A stretch of DNA of 12,294 nt from Prosthecobacter debontii (GTDB lineage Bacteria; Verrucomicrobiota; Verrucomicrobiia; Verrucomicrobiales; Akkermansiaceae), in the NCBI GenBank assembly GCA_945885485.1, contig CAMCYT010000063.1, positions 1 through 12,294 on the forward strand, in the 5' to 3' direction. This document shows, piece by piece, positions 6,312 through 11,968 of this stretch (its first letter is position 1; every line of letters starts with the position of its first letter). The notes under the pieces are model-generated. The model had not been told where the DNA came from, searched no databases, and saw nothing but the letters and a program-made list of their open reading frames with translations. A program made the translations under genes and the position numbers.

Positions 6312-7835
6312 ATGCACGATAAAGGACATGTAGCGGTAATTGATTTTGGTTCGCAGTATACGCAGCTGATTGTCAGGCGGGTGAGAGAGTTGGGATTTTT
6401 TGCGATGCTTTATGCGTTGGAGGATTTTCCACACATCGGTGAACCGGGTGCGATTATTTTATCGGGTGGACCACGCAGCACCAGTGAACCAGATGCACCG
6501 GATCTGGATTTCGAAGCACTCAAAGCCTTCAATGTTCCAGTGCTTGGCGTGTGTTACGGGATGCAGTTGTTGAATTTGAAATTCGGCGGAACGATTGAGC
6601 CGAGTGATCGCCGTGAGTATGGTCCGGCGGAATTATTTCCAACGAGTCGCACAGGAATTTATGAGGGATTGTCCGAAAAATCTCAGGTTTGGATGAGTCA
6701 TTCCGATACGGTCAAAGTCATTCCTGCATGCGCGGAGATTTTGGCGACTAATCAACACAAGACGCCGGTTTCTCTGAAATGGGGAGAGAATTTTTATGGG
6801 ATTCAGTTTCATCCGGAAGTGACCCACAGTCATGAAGGTCTGCGTATTTTGCACAATTTCTTGCTGATTGCTAAAGATTTGATGCCGTTCAAGATCGAGG
6901 ATTTCAAACGCGAGATGATCGAGGGGATTCGCGAGAAATGCGGCACCAAAAAAGTGGTCTGCGGCGTTTCCGGTGGGGTGGACAGCACGGTGTTGGCGGT
7001 TCTGTTGAAAGAAGCTGGCGCGAATGTCCGCGCGATTTTTGTGGATCACGGACTCATGCGCAAAGACGAGGGTGAAGAGGTTCGTAGTAACTTCCATCGC
7101 ATGGGAGTTCCCATCGAAACCGTCGACTGCAGTGAGCGTTTCCTAACAGCTTTGGCGGGGGAGAACGATCCTGAGAAAAAGCGCGTGATCATCGGCAACT
7201 TGTTCATTGATGTGTTCTGGGATTCAGTCGGCGATGCGGAGCTTCTCGCACAGGGAACTTTGTATCCTGACGTGATTGAGAGCGCATCGAATGCGAAATC
7301 TAAAGCATCGAAAATCAAGACTCACCACAATCGGGTGGATCGCATTCTTGAACTGCAAGCACAGGGCAAAGTGCTCGAGCCGTTGGCTGAGTTGTTTAAA
7401 GACGAAGTTCGTGAGCTCGGTCATTCCTTGGGAATAGCGCCGGATATTTTAGGACGGCATCCGTTTCCAGGACCTGGACTCGCAGTGCGTTGCCCTGGCG
7501 AAGTGACCCAGGAGCGTCTCGATATCATTCGTGAATGCGATGCGATCTTCATTGGAAAACTCAAAGAGCATGGTTGGTATGATAAAGTTTGGCAGGCGTA
7601 TGCTTGTTTGGTGCCGGTAAAAACCGTCGGCGTCAAAGGCGATGAACGCAGCTACGAATGGGCGATTTCGCTCCGTGCCGTGGTTTCGGAAGATGCAATG
7701 ACCGCCGATTGGGTAGAGCTTCCTTATGAAATTCTCCGCGAGACGAGCCACCGGATTTTGAACGAAGTCAAAGGCATCAACCGCGTGCTGTATGATGTTT
7801 CGACCAAGCCACCAGCGAGTATTGAGTGGGAGTGA
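6312..7835 (+). CDS. guaA: GMP synthase, glutamine-hydrolysing (507 aa)
   Basis: Converts XMP to GMP using ATP and glutamine; it follows guaB in both pathway and operon. The N-terminal class I amidotransferase domain has the nucleophile Cys81 in GVCYGMQ, with His167 and Glu169 in FHPEVTHS completing the triad. The ATP-pyrophosphatase P-loop is SGGVDS (220-225), followed by VDHGLMRK. The C-terminal dimerisation/XMP-binding domain ends in the conserved KPPASIEWE. Length is close to the usual 510-525 aa with all domains intact. ATG 6312 gives the standard N-terminus (VAVIDFGSQYTQLI). AGGA at 6307-6310 lies only 1 nt from the ATG, so initiation may not use a normal SD. A terminator-like structure follows the stop. 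Confidence 0.98.
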   Translation: MHDKGHVAVIDFGSQYTQLIVRRVRELGFFAMLYALEDFPHIGEPGAIILSGGPRSTSEPDAPDLDFEALKAFNVPVLGVCYGMQLLNLKFGGTIEPSDRREYGPAELFPTSRTGIYEGLSEKSQVWMSHSDTVKVIPACAEILATNQHKTPVSLKWGENFYGIQFHPEVTHSHEGLRILHNFLLIAKDLMPFKIEDFKREMIEGIREKCGTKKVVCGVSGGVDSTVLAVLLKEAGANVRAIFVDHGLMRKDEGEEVRSNFHRMGVPIETVDCSERFLTALAGENDPEKKRVIIGNLFIDVFWDSVGDAELLAQGTLYPDVIESASNAKSKASKIKTHHNRVDRILELQAQGKVLEPLAELFKDEVRELGHSLGIAPDILGRHPFPGPGLAVRCPGEVTQERLDIIRECDAIFIGKLKEHGWYDKVWQAYACLVPVKTVGVKGDERSYEWAISLRAVVSEDAMTADWVELPYEILRETSHRILNEVKGINRVLYDVSTKPPASIEWE

Positions 7836-7841
7836 GGATAG

Positions 7842-7888
7842 AGCCCAATACGGTTTATTATTTCTTCAACAAGAAATGAGGGGCTTTT
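7842..7888 (+). terminator. Probable terminator after guaBA
   Basis: AGCCC (7842-7846) can pair with GGGCT (7881-7885), which is followed by TTT. Inside lies a perfect hairpin ATTTCTT-CAAC-AAGAAAT (7860-7877). The nested stem plus short T-run sits 7 bp beyond the guaA stop, where an operon terminator would be expected. The T-run is short, so efficiency is uncertain. Confidence 0.5.
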
Positions 7889-7984
7889 GCAGCTTTGTTT
7901 ATAAGTCTGTAGTTTTATTGGCTATAAAGAATACGTTTTTTTATTTTTGAATTGGAAGAAAAGACGAGGAGCTGCAAGTTTGTG

Positions 7985-8347
7985 ATGTTGACCACTGTGA
8001 ATTACAAGATTGGGAATGAGAAGTTGGTGAAAGTGCTGGATTCGGCATCGAATCACTTGCGTGGGTTGTTGGAGAAGCAGGGACGGGCTGATGGGGCGCT
8101 GCGAATTGCGGTGATTGGTGGCGGATGCTCGGGGCTTCAGTATAAGATGGATTTGGTGGATGGTCCGCGGGACAGGGATATTTTGGTTCCTAGCAACGGG
8201 GTGAATGTGGTGATCGATCCGAAGAGCGCGTTGTTTGTGAGTGGGAGTGAGTTGGATTACTCGGATGATTTGCAGCAGGGTGGGTTTAAAGTGAGTAATC
8301 CGAATGCGGTTGTGACTTGTTCTTGTGGGGAGAGTTTCGCGGCTTAA
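7985..8347 (+). CDS. A-type iron-sulfur carrier, HesB/IscA/ErpA family (120 aa)
   Basis: Receives Fe-S clusters from a scaffold and delivers them to apo-enzymes. The three conserved cysteines are present in normal spacing: Cys48 in GGGCSGLQY, and Cys112 and Cys114 in the C-terminal TCSCGESF. The core from VIGGG to LDYSDDL is typical. The family is usually 105-120 aa, so length is normal. The start is ATG 7985. GAGGAG at 7966-7971 is a strong SD but 13 nt away; GTG 7982, at 10 nt, is an equally good alternative adding one residue. A TTG at 7952 lies upstream of the SD and is rejected. The next gene encodes an HscB-like J-protein, which supports a role in Fe-S assembly. IscA, ErpA and SufA types cannot be separated by eye. 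Confidence 0.9.
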   Translation: MLTTVNYKIGNEKLVKVLDSASNHLRGLLEKQGRADGALRIAVIGGGCSGLQYKMDLVDGPRDRDILVPSNGVNVVIDPKSALFVSGSELDYSDDLQQGGFKVSNPNAVVTCSCGESFAA

Positions 8348-8358
8348 AATATATTTCA

Positions 8359-8486
8359 AACCACGGATGAACGCGAATAAACACGGATTATTGGAGATTA
8401 ACTTATCATTTACTTTCTATTTGCTGACTACGGATTGATTACGTAATTATTTTTTCATCCGTCTTTATCTGTGTCCATCCGTGGTT
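8359..8486. repeat. 128-bp inverted repeat with AACCACGGAT ends (MITE-like)
   Basis: The left arm (8359-8388) and the reverse complement of the right arm (8457-8486) match at 25 of 30 positions, both beginning AACCACGGATG. The 68-bp centre is AT-rich and codes for nothing recognisable. No target-site duplication was identified. The element separates the A-type carrier gene from the J-protein gene. A long imperfect hairpin here could terminate or attenuate transcription, and its relatives at 1646-1763 and 393-413 suggest a dispersed family. Confidence 0.65.
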
Positions 8487-8503
8487 CTGATTCCATGGAT
8501 TCT

Positions 8504-8538
8504 GAAATTTGAGGTTTAGAATTTAGAGTTTAAAATTT
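8504..8538 (+). repeat. 7-bp tandem repeat upstream of the J-protein gene
   Basis: Five consecutive AT-rich 7-mers (gaaattt, gaggttt, agaattt, agagttt, aaaattt) place TTT at 8508, 8515, 8522, 8529 and 8536 without a break in period. The repeat ends 6 nt before the TTG start at 8545 and occupies the position where an SD and spacer would be. The units are degenerate, so it is not a simple perfect slippage tract. Confidence 0.7.
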
Positions 8539-8544
8539 AAGAAA

Positions 8545-9078
8545 TTGAGTGCGTTTGATATATTGGGTTTGAGGGTTGAATTGGTGGTTTCTGATGAGGA
8601 AATCCGTGAGGCGTTTCGGGTTCGGGCGGCGGTGTTGCATCCGGATTCTGGGGGGGATGAGCAGGAGTTTGCGAAGTTGCAAGGTGCGCGGGATGTGTTG
8701 TTGAGTCCGGCGCGGCGCTTGAAGGAATGGATGTCGGCGCGGCGGATGGAGGCGGATGCGCGGGGGCAGATCGAAGGGGGGCTGATGGATTTGTTTCAGA
8801 AGGTTTCTGAGGTTGGCGCGGCGTCGGAGCTGTTGATCCGGGAAAATGCGGGCGCGATATCGGCTTTGGTGAAAGCGATCACTGAGGTGAAATTGATTAA
8901 ACAGCGGGATTTGGTCAAAGAGCTGTTAGAAAATATTGCTGACGAGATCCGGCAGCGGATCGATCGTTTCCAGGAAGTGGAAGAAGATCGGATCGATCCG
9001 GCGACGATGATGAGGGATCTGATTTTTCTGGAGAAATGGCGCGCGACCTTGAAGGGGATTTATGGGCGACTGATGTGA
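8545..9078 (+). CDS. J-domain co-chaperone, HscB-like (177 aa)
   Basis: Residues 1-65 form a J domain: FDILGL helix I, then helix II (DEEIREAFRVRAAVLH), the HPD motif that stimulates Hsp70 ATPase (His32-Pro33-Asp34), and helix III (FAKLQGARDVLLSPARRLKEWM). The L-x-SPARR-LKEW end resembles the DPLRRAEYLL region of HscB rather than classical DnaJ. The remaining about 110 residues are predicted helical and acidic (KELLENIADEIRQRIDRFQEVEED), again as in HscB; there is no Gly/Phe or zinc-finger region. Next to an A-type Fe-S carrier, a role in Fe-S cluster transfer with an HscA/DnaK-type chaperone is likely but inferred. The start is a forced TTG at 8545: a TAG at 8524-8526 closes the frame upstream and no ATG or GTG lies between. 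No SD is present. Confidence 0.75.
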   Translation: MSAFDILGLRVELVVSDEEIREAFRVRAAVLHPDSGGDEQEFAKLQGARDVLLSPARRLKEWMSARRMEADARGQIEGGLMDLFQKVSEVGAASELLIRENAGAISALVKAITEVKLIKQRDLVKELLENIADEIRQRIDRFQEVEEDRIDPATMMRDLIFLEKWRATLKGIYGRLM

Positions 9079-9090
9079 GGAGTGAGAAAT

Positions 9091-9110
9091 GAGGGACAGG
9101 AATGTCCCTC
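9091..9110. repeat. Strong hairpin in convergent spacer (GGAA tetraloop)
   Basis: GAGGGACA (9091-9098) and TGTCCCTC (9103-9110) are perfect 8-bp arms closed by GGAA, a GNRA-type tetraloop on the plus strand. It begins 12 bp after the J-protein stop. There is no following T-run. It probably marks the 3' end of the plus-strand transcript, or is a further dispersed palindrome; a weaker CCGCC/GGCGG pair (9110-9114, 9126-9130) follows. Confidence 0.55.
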
Positions 9111-9147
9111 CGCCTTAGGTCTATCGGCGGGACGCTGATAGCACGGC

Positions 9148-9170
9148 CTGCCGCGGGACGCGGCAGCTAC
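9148..9170 (-). repeat. REP-like element with GTAG head, overlapping a stop codon
   Basis: On the minus strand GTAG (rc of CTAC, 9167-9170) is followed directly by a perfect palindrome: arms 9148-9155 (CTGCCGCG) and 9159-9166 (CGCGGCAG) around a 3-nt loop. This is the cleanest GTAG-plus-palindrome unit in the window. The TAG of GTAG (9167-9169) is the stop codon of the PhnA/YjdM-type gene. Confidence 0.65.
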
Positions 9171-9499
9171 AGGACTTTCTTCACGTAGATCGCTTTTAGG
9201 GCGATGGAGATGCCGTTCATTTTGCAGTCGATTTCATGGTCACCCTCGACGATGCGGATGGGTTTGGACTTGGTGCCGGTTTTCAGGGTTTCCGAAGAGC
9301 CTTTGAGTTTGAGATCTTTGATCATGGCAACGATGTCACCGGTTTCAAGGATGTTGCCGTAGGCGTCTTTGACGACGCGAAGTTCTAGGGCAGAGTTTTC
9401 CTCGGGGGCTTGAGTTTTCCATTCATGACCGCAGGTCACGCATTCGTTGTGATCAGCTAGGACGAGGACGTCATCCATGGTGCAGAGTGGGCAATTCAT
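9167..9499 (-). CDS. PhnA/YjdM-type zinc-ribbon protein (110 aa)
   Basis: An N-terminal zinc ribbon formed by CPLC (Cys3, Cys6) and CVTC (Cys20, Cys23) is followed by a small beta domain containing DAYGNILETGDIV, the hallmark of the YjdM/PhnA family. The name comes from the E. coli phn region, but YjdM is not required for phosphonate use and its function is unsettled; it should not be confused with phosphonoacetate hydrolase. The length equals the family norm (about 110 aa). It starts 12 bp after the der stop on the same strand, so it is probably translated from a der-yjdM mRNA. No SD is visible before the ATG at 9499. Its stop codon TAG is part of a REP-like element, so the last codons abut that repeat. 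Confidence 0.88.
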   Translation of the reverse strand: MNCPLCTMDDVLVLADHNECVTCGHEWKTQAPEENSALELRVVKDAYGNILETGDIVAMIKDLKLKGSSETLKTGTKSKPIRIVEGDHEIDCKMNGISIALKAIYVKKVL

Positions 9500-9511
9500 G
9501 ATGAAAGAAAG

Positions 9512-10909
9512 TTAGTGGCCTTGGTTGCCTTTTTTCGGCGGTTCCCATTCGCGACGGGTGCGTGAGCGAACCGAGAAGATGATGGGGATGCCGGGGGCGG
9601 GATGAGTTTCGCGGATCTGGTTGGTTAGATACGCTTCGTAAGAATCTTTCATCAGGGCCTTGTCGTTGACGAAGAGCACAAAGGTAGGAACGGGGATGAC
9701 GGAGTATTTTTCGTTCAGAGCCGTGGTGGCGTAATAGAGTTTCATACGCTTGGCCTTGTTATCGGTCGGCGGCGGATTTTTCTGCATCGCGGCTTGCAGC
9801 ATGCGATTGAGTTTACCGGTGCTTGGAACTTCTTGAGCGCCTTTTTTGATCGCTAAAGCTTTCTTTAAAACGTGTTCGGTGGAGTCGCCGGTTTTTGCGG
9901 AGCAGGCGACGAAAGGTGCGTATGAAAGGAAGAATAATTCACGTTTCACATGTTCTTCGGCCTCGGCGACGCGGTGTTTGTAATCGGCACCCGGGTGGTA
10001 GAGGTCGAATTTGTTCAGAACGATGAGGCAGGGCTTTTTCTCTTCGAGGATGAGTTGGGCGATTTTGCGGTCTTGCGCGGAGACGCCTTCTGCGAGGTCG
10101 ATGACCAGCACGCAGAGATCGGCGCGGCGGATGGCTTTTTCTGAGCGGATCGCGGAGAAAACCTCGACGGAGTTGTCGCGTTTGCCTCGGGGTCGGAGAC
10201 CAGCAGTATCGATGAGGGTGAAGTTTTCACCAGCGAAAGAGTAGGGTAGGTCGATCGCATCGCGGGTGGTTCCGGCAATTTTGGAAACGATGGTGCGTTC
10301 GTCTTGGAGGATGGCGTTGATTAGGGAAGATTTTCCGGCATTCGGCTTTCCGATAATTGCCAGCTTGATACCGGCCTTTTCAGCTACCACCATGACTTCT
10401 TCGGTTTCGATGTGCAGGGGCTCGCAGACGGCATCGATTTTATCGATGAGCTCGGTGAAGTTGCGGCCGTGTTCGGCGGAAACGAAGACGCTGTCCGGAA
10501 GGCCGAGCGATGTAAAATCAGCGAAGGAGGATTCGTGTTTGTCGTGATCGACCTTGTTGATGACGAGCAGGACGGGCGGTTTGGCTTTGCGGAGTTTTTG
10601 CGCAAGGGCTTGGTCTATGGAGGTGAGACCTTCGTGGGCATCGACTAGGAACAGGATGAGATCGGCCGTTTGCATGGCGATGTCGGCCTCCATGGCGACT
10701 TGTTCTGCAAAGCCATCGTCGAGCGTTGCGCCGATACCGCCGGTATCGATGAGGGTGCAAGGATGGGTGGTCAGGGTGCAGGGGGCGGCGATGCGATCGC
10801 GCGTGACGCCGGGTTGATCGTGGACGATGGCGATTTTCCGACCTGCGAGGCGGTTAAAGAGCGCGGATTTCCCTACATTGGGGCGACCGACGATGGCAAC
10901 AGTTGGCAT
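9512..10909 (-). CDS. der: Ribosome-biogenesis GTPase Der/EngA (465 aa)
   Basis: An essential tandem GTPase needed for 50S subunit maturation. GTPase domain 1 has GRPNVGKS (8-15), DTGG (55-58) and NKVD (118-121). Domain 2 has GKPNAGKS (187-194), DTAG (234-237) and NKFD (299-302). The C-terminal KH-like domain follows (about 355-450) with the typical RMKLYYATT...VPTFVLFVN, and the basic tail ends in RTRREWEPPKKGNQGH. The start is set at ATG 10909 because MPTVAIVGRPNVGKS is the universal N-terminus. The frame stays open upstream to 11023 but that part crosses a terminator and a 7-bp repeat and has no conserved sequence. No SD precedes the ATG. The following zinc-ribbon gene is likely in the same transcript. 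The tRNA-Asp gene upstream is insulated by a terminator. Confidence 0.97.
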   Translation of the reverse strand: MPTVAIVGRPNVGKSALFNRLAGRKIAIVHDQPGVTRDRIAAPCTLTTHPCTLIDTGGIGATLDDGFAEQVAMEADIAMQTADLILFLVDAHEGLTSIDQALAQKLRKAKPPVLLVINKVDHDKHESSFADFTSLGLPDSVFVSAEHGRNFTELIDKIDAVCEPLHIETEEVMVVAEKAGIKLAIIGKPNAGKSSLINAILQDERTIVSKIAGTTRDAIDLPYSFAGENFTLIDTAGLRPRGKRDNSVEVFSAIRSEKAIRRADLCVLVIDLAEGVSAQDRKIAQLILEEKKPCLIVLNKFDLYHPGADYKHRVAEAEEHVKRELFFLSYAPFVACSAKTGDSTEHVLKKALAIKKGAQEVPSTGKLNRMLQAAMQKNPPPTDNKAKRMKLYYATTALNEKYSVIPVPTFVLFVNDKALMKDSYEAYLTNQIRETHPAPGIPIIFSVRSRTRREWEPPKKGNQGH

Positions 10910-10916
10910 GGCGAGG

Positions 10917-10951
10917 GAATAGTGAAGATTGAAGAGTGAAATGTGAAGTGC
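10917..10951 (-). repeat. 7-bp tandem repeat upstream of der
   Basis: On the plus strand GAA recurs at 10917, 10924, 10931, 10938 and 10945, exactly every 7 bp (units gaatagt, gaagatt, gaagagt, gaaatgt, gaagtgc). On the coding strand this is TTC once per heptad, ending 7 nt before the der ATG. It matches in phase, orientation and placement the repeats upstream of the M42 and J-protein genes. Confidence 0.65.
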
Positions 10952-10975
10952 CGAGTGAACAACAAGGCTATAAAG

Positions 10976-11016
10976 AAAAACCCCGCCGAGAGGCTTTTTA
11001 GGGCCGTTTGGCGGGG
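10976..11016 (-). terminator. Intrinsic terminator of the tRNA-Asp transcript
   Basis: On the minus strand CCCCGCC (11016-11010) and GGCGGGG (10987-10981) form a 7-bp G+C stem, followed by TTTTT (10980-10976). It lies 17 nt beyond the tRNA 3' end and upstream of der, so it should stop tRNA transcription before der. Confidence 0.75.
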
Positions 11017-11032
11017 TCAACACGAACAGGAA

Positions 11033-11109
11033 TGGCGGAGCGGACGGGGCTCGAACCCGCGACCTCCAACGTGACAGGCTGGCGCTCTAACCAACTGAGC
11101 TACCGCTCC
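11033..11109 (-). tRNA. tRNA-Asp (anticodon GTC)
   Basis: The minus strand folds into a full cloverleaf of 77 nt with encoded CCA (11035-11033). The acceptor stem is GGAGCGG/CCGCTCC, with D-arm GCTC...GAGC. The anticodon stem CCAGC/GTTGG encloses loop CTGTCAC, giving anticodon GTC (11075-11073). The T-arm has GCGGG-TTCGAGC-CCCGT. The discriminator base is G, as required for tRNA-Asp. Variable loop AGGTC is normal. It is flanked by a likely promoter and a terminator, so it forms its own transcription unit. Confidence 0.97.
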
Positions 11110-11129
11110 ATCCCGTTCGGGTGGGCGGG

Positions 11130-11158
11130 AAGCTATGGAGAGAGCTGCTGGGGTGCAA
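11130..11158 (-). promoter_or_regulatory. Candidate sigma-70-type promoter for tRNA-Asp
   Basis: On the minus strand TTGCAC (11158-11153) and TAGCTT (11135-11130) are separated by exactly 17 nt. The -10 box lies 20 bp before the first tRNA base, leaving room for a short 5' leader. The -10 match is only partial (T, A and final T). Confidence 0.4.
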
Positions 11159-11192
11159 CCACTTTTTTAACTGAAATTGAATTTTTTTTCCG

Positions 11193-11233
11193 AGGTGATG
11201 GATGAGGTGATATCAGGTGTTGATCATAAGGTG
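11193..11233 (+). repeat. Four short AGGTG direct repeats before the lipoate-ligase gene
   Basis: AGGTG begins at 11193, 11205, 11215 and 11229 (the first two extend to GAGGTGAT), on one strand with spacing of 12, 10 and 14 bp, roughly one helical turn. They lie 22-62 bp before the candidate GTG start of the next gene. They might be an operator or a decayed tandem repeat; no regulator can be named. Confidence 0.3.
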
Positions 11234-11254
11234 TAAGCAGCCTTAGGTAGCACT

Positions 11255-11917
11255 GTGATTTTTAGGGAAATGGAGTTGTGGTTCGATTCGCAGGCGCGTT
11301 CGGGGCCTGAGGCGATGGCGGTCGATGAATGGCTGTTGGAGACGAGGCAATTACCGATGATGCGAATTTATCGGTGGGATGGGGCTTGGGGGAGTTTGGG
11401 ATATTTTGGGAAATTAGAAGAGGCTCAGACAACCTTTCCGGGATTGCAATGGGTGCGTCGTTGGACGGGAGGAGGGGTGGTGGATCATCGCGAGGATTGG
11501 ACTTACAGCCTAATGATCCCGAAAAAATTTGAGCTCGCGCGTTTGAAAGGTGGCGAGAGTTACCGAGCGGTTCATCAGGTCTTGGTTAATGTGTTGGCGA
11601 GTGAAGGCAATACCGCGCCAGTGCTGGCAGTTGGAAATTATAAATCTGGCAGTGTTTGTTTTGAAAGTCCGGTGGAATTCGATGTGCTGGGGAGCGTGGG
11701 GGAGAAGCTTGCAGGAGCCGCGCAGCGTCGTTGCAAAGCCGGTCTGTTACATCAGGGATCGGTTTCAGTCAGAGGAGATTTTCTACTGCGAGGTAAGTTA
11801 TTTGCTGAGCAGATTTCGGAAAGCTGGTCAGAAATGGAGATTTTTCCTGATGAGCGGCAGATCAAAAAGTTGGTGGTGGCGCGATATGGAAGCGATGAGT
11901 GGTTGAGGAGGAGGTAA
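11255..11917 (+). CDS. Lipoate-protein ligase / octanoyltransferase family protein (220 aa)
   Basis: A BPL_LplA_LipB-fold protein that would attach lipoate, or transfer octanoate, to lipoyl domains of 2-oxoacid dehydrogenases or GcvH. The signature RRWTGGGVVDH (68-78) forms the substrate loop. GEKLAGAAQRR (149-159) supplies the conserved Lys151, followed by GLLHQGSV (163-170). Cys135 in SVCFESP sits where LipM-type octanoyltransferases may carry their acyl-cysteine, so the activity (ligase or transferase) is open. At 220 aa it has only the catalytic domain and lacks the C-terminal accessory domain of E. coli LplA (about 337 aa). The GTG at 11255 has AGG at 11245-11247, 7 nt upstream; ATG 11270 is an alternative that removes five residues. 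purC follows 51 bp downstream on the same strand. Confidence 0.8.
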   Translation: MIFREMELWFDSQARSGPEAMAVDEWLLETRQLPMMRIYRWDGAWGSLGYFGKLEEAQTTFPGLQWVRRWTGGGVVDHREDWTYSLMIPKKFELARLKGGESYRAVHQVLVNVLASEGNTAPVLAVGNYKSGSVCFESPVEFDVLGSVGEKLAGAAQRRCKAGLLHQGSVSVRGDFLLRGKLFAEQISESWSEMEIFPDERQIKKLVVARYGSDEWLRRR

Positions 11918-11968
11918 ACTTCTGTCGAGGAGGCTTGACCGCATTGGCTGGAAAAACTACCACAGGAC

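Noticed and set aside
6633..7097. 154-codon frame antisense to guaA
   Set aside because: It lies wholly within the GATase/ATP-pyrophosphatase region on the other strand, with no SD or domain; a shadow ORF.
7920..7931. GGCTATAAAGAA, also found at 10966-10977
   Set aside because: A single 12-bp exact match is expected a few times by chance in 12 kb; the flanks do not match and no paired -35 box was found.
8504..8538. CRISPR array or perfect slippage (phase-variable) tract
   Set aside because: The units are 7 bp, degenerate and without spacers, so it is neither a CRISPR nor a homogeneous tract prone to simple slippage.
9167..9499. Phosphonoacetate hydrolase or phosphonate pathway gene
   Set aside because: The PhnA name is shared by unrelated proteins; this has the zinc ribbon and YjdM fold, and no phn genes are nearby.
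10910..11023. N-terminal 38-residue extension of Der
   Set aside because: The frame is open but crosses the tRNA terminator and the heptad repeat, has no family similarity, and Der universally begins at the residues before GRPNVGKS.
11008..11205. 65-codon plus-strand frame across the tRNA
   Set aside because: It is antisense to tRNA-Asp; the ERTGLEPATSNV-type peptide is the usual artefact of translating a tRNA complement.
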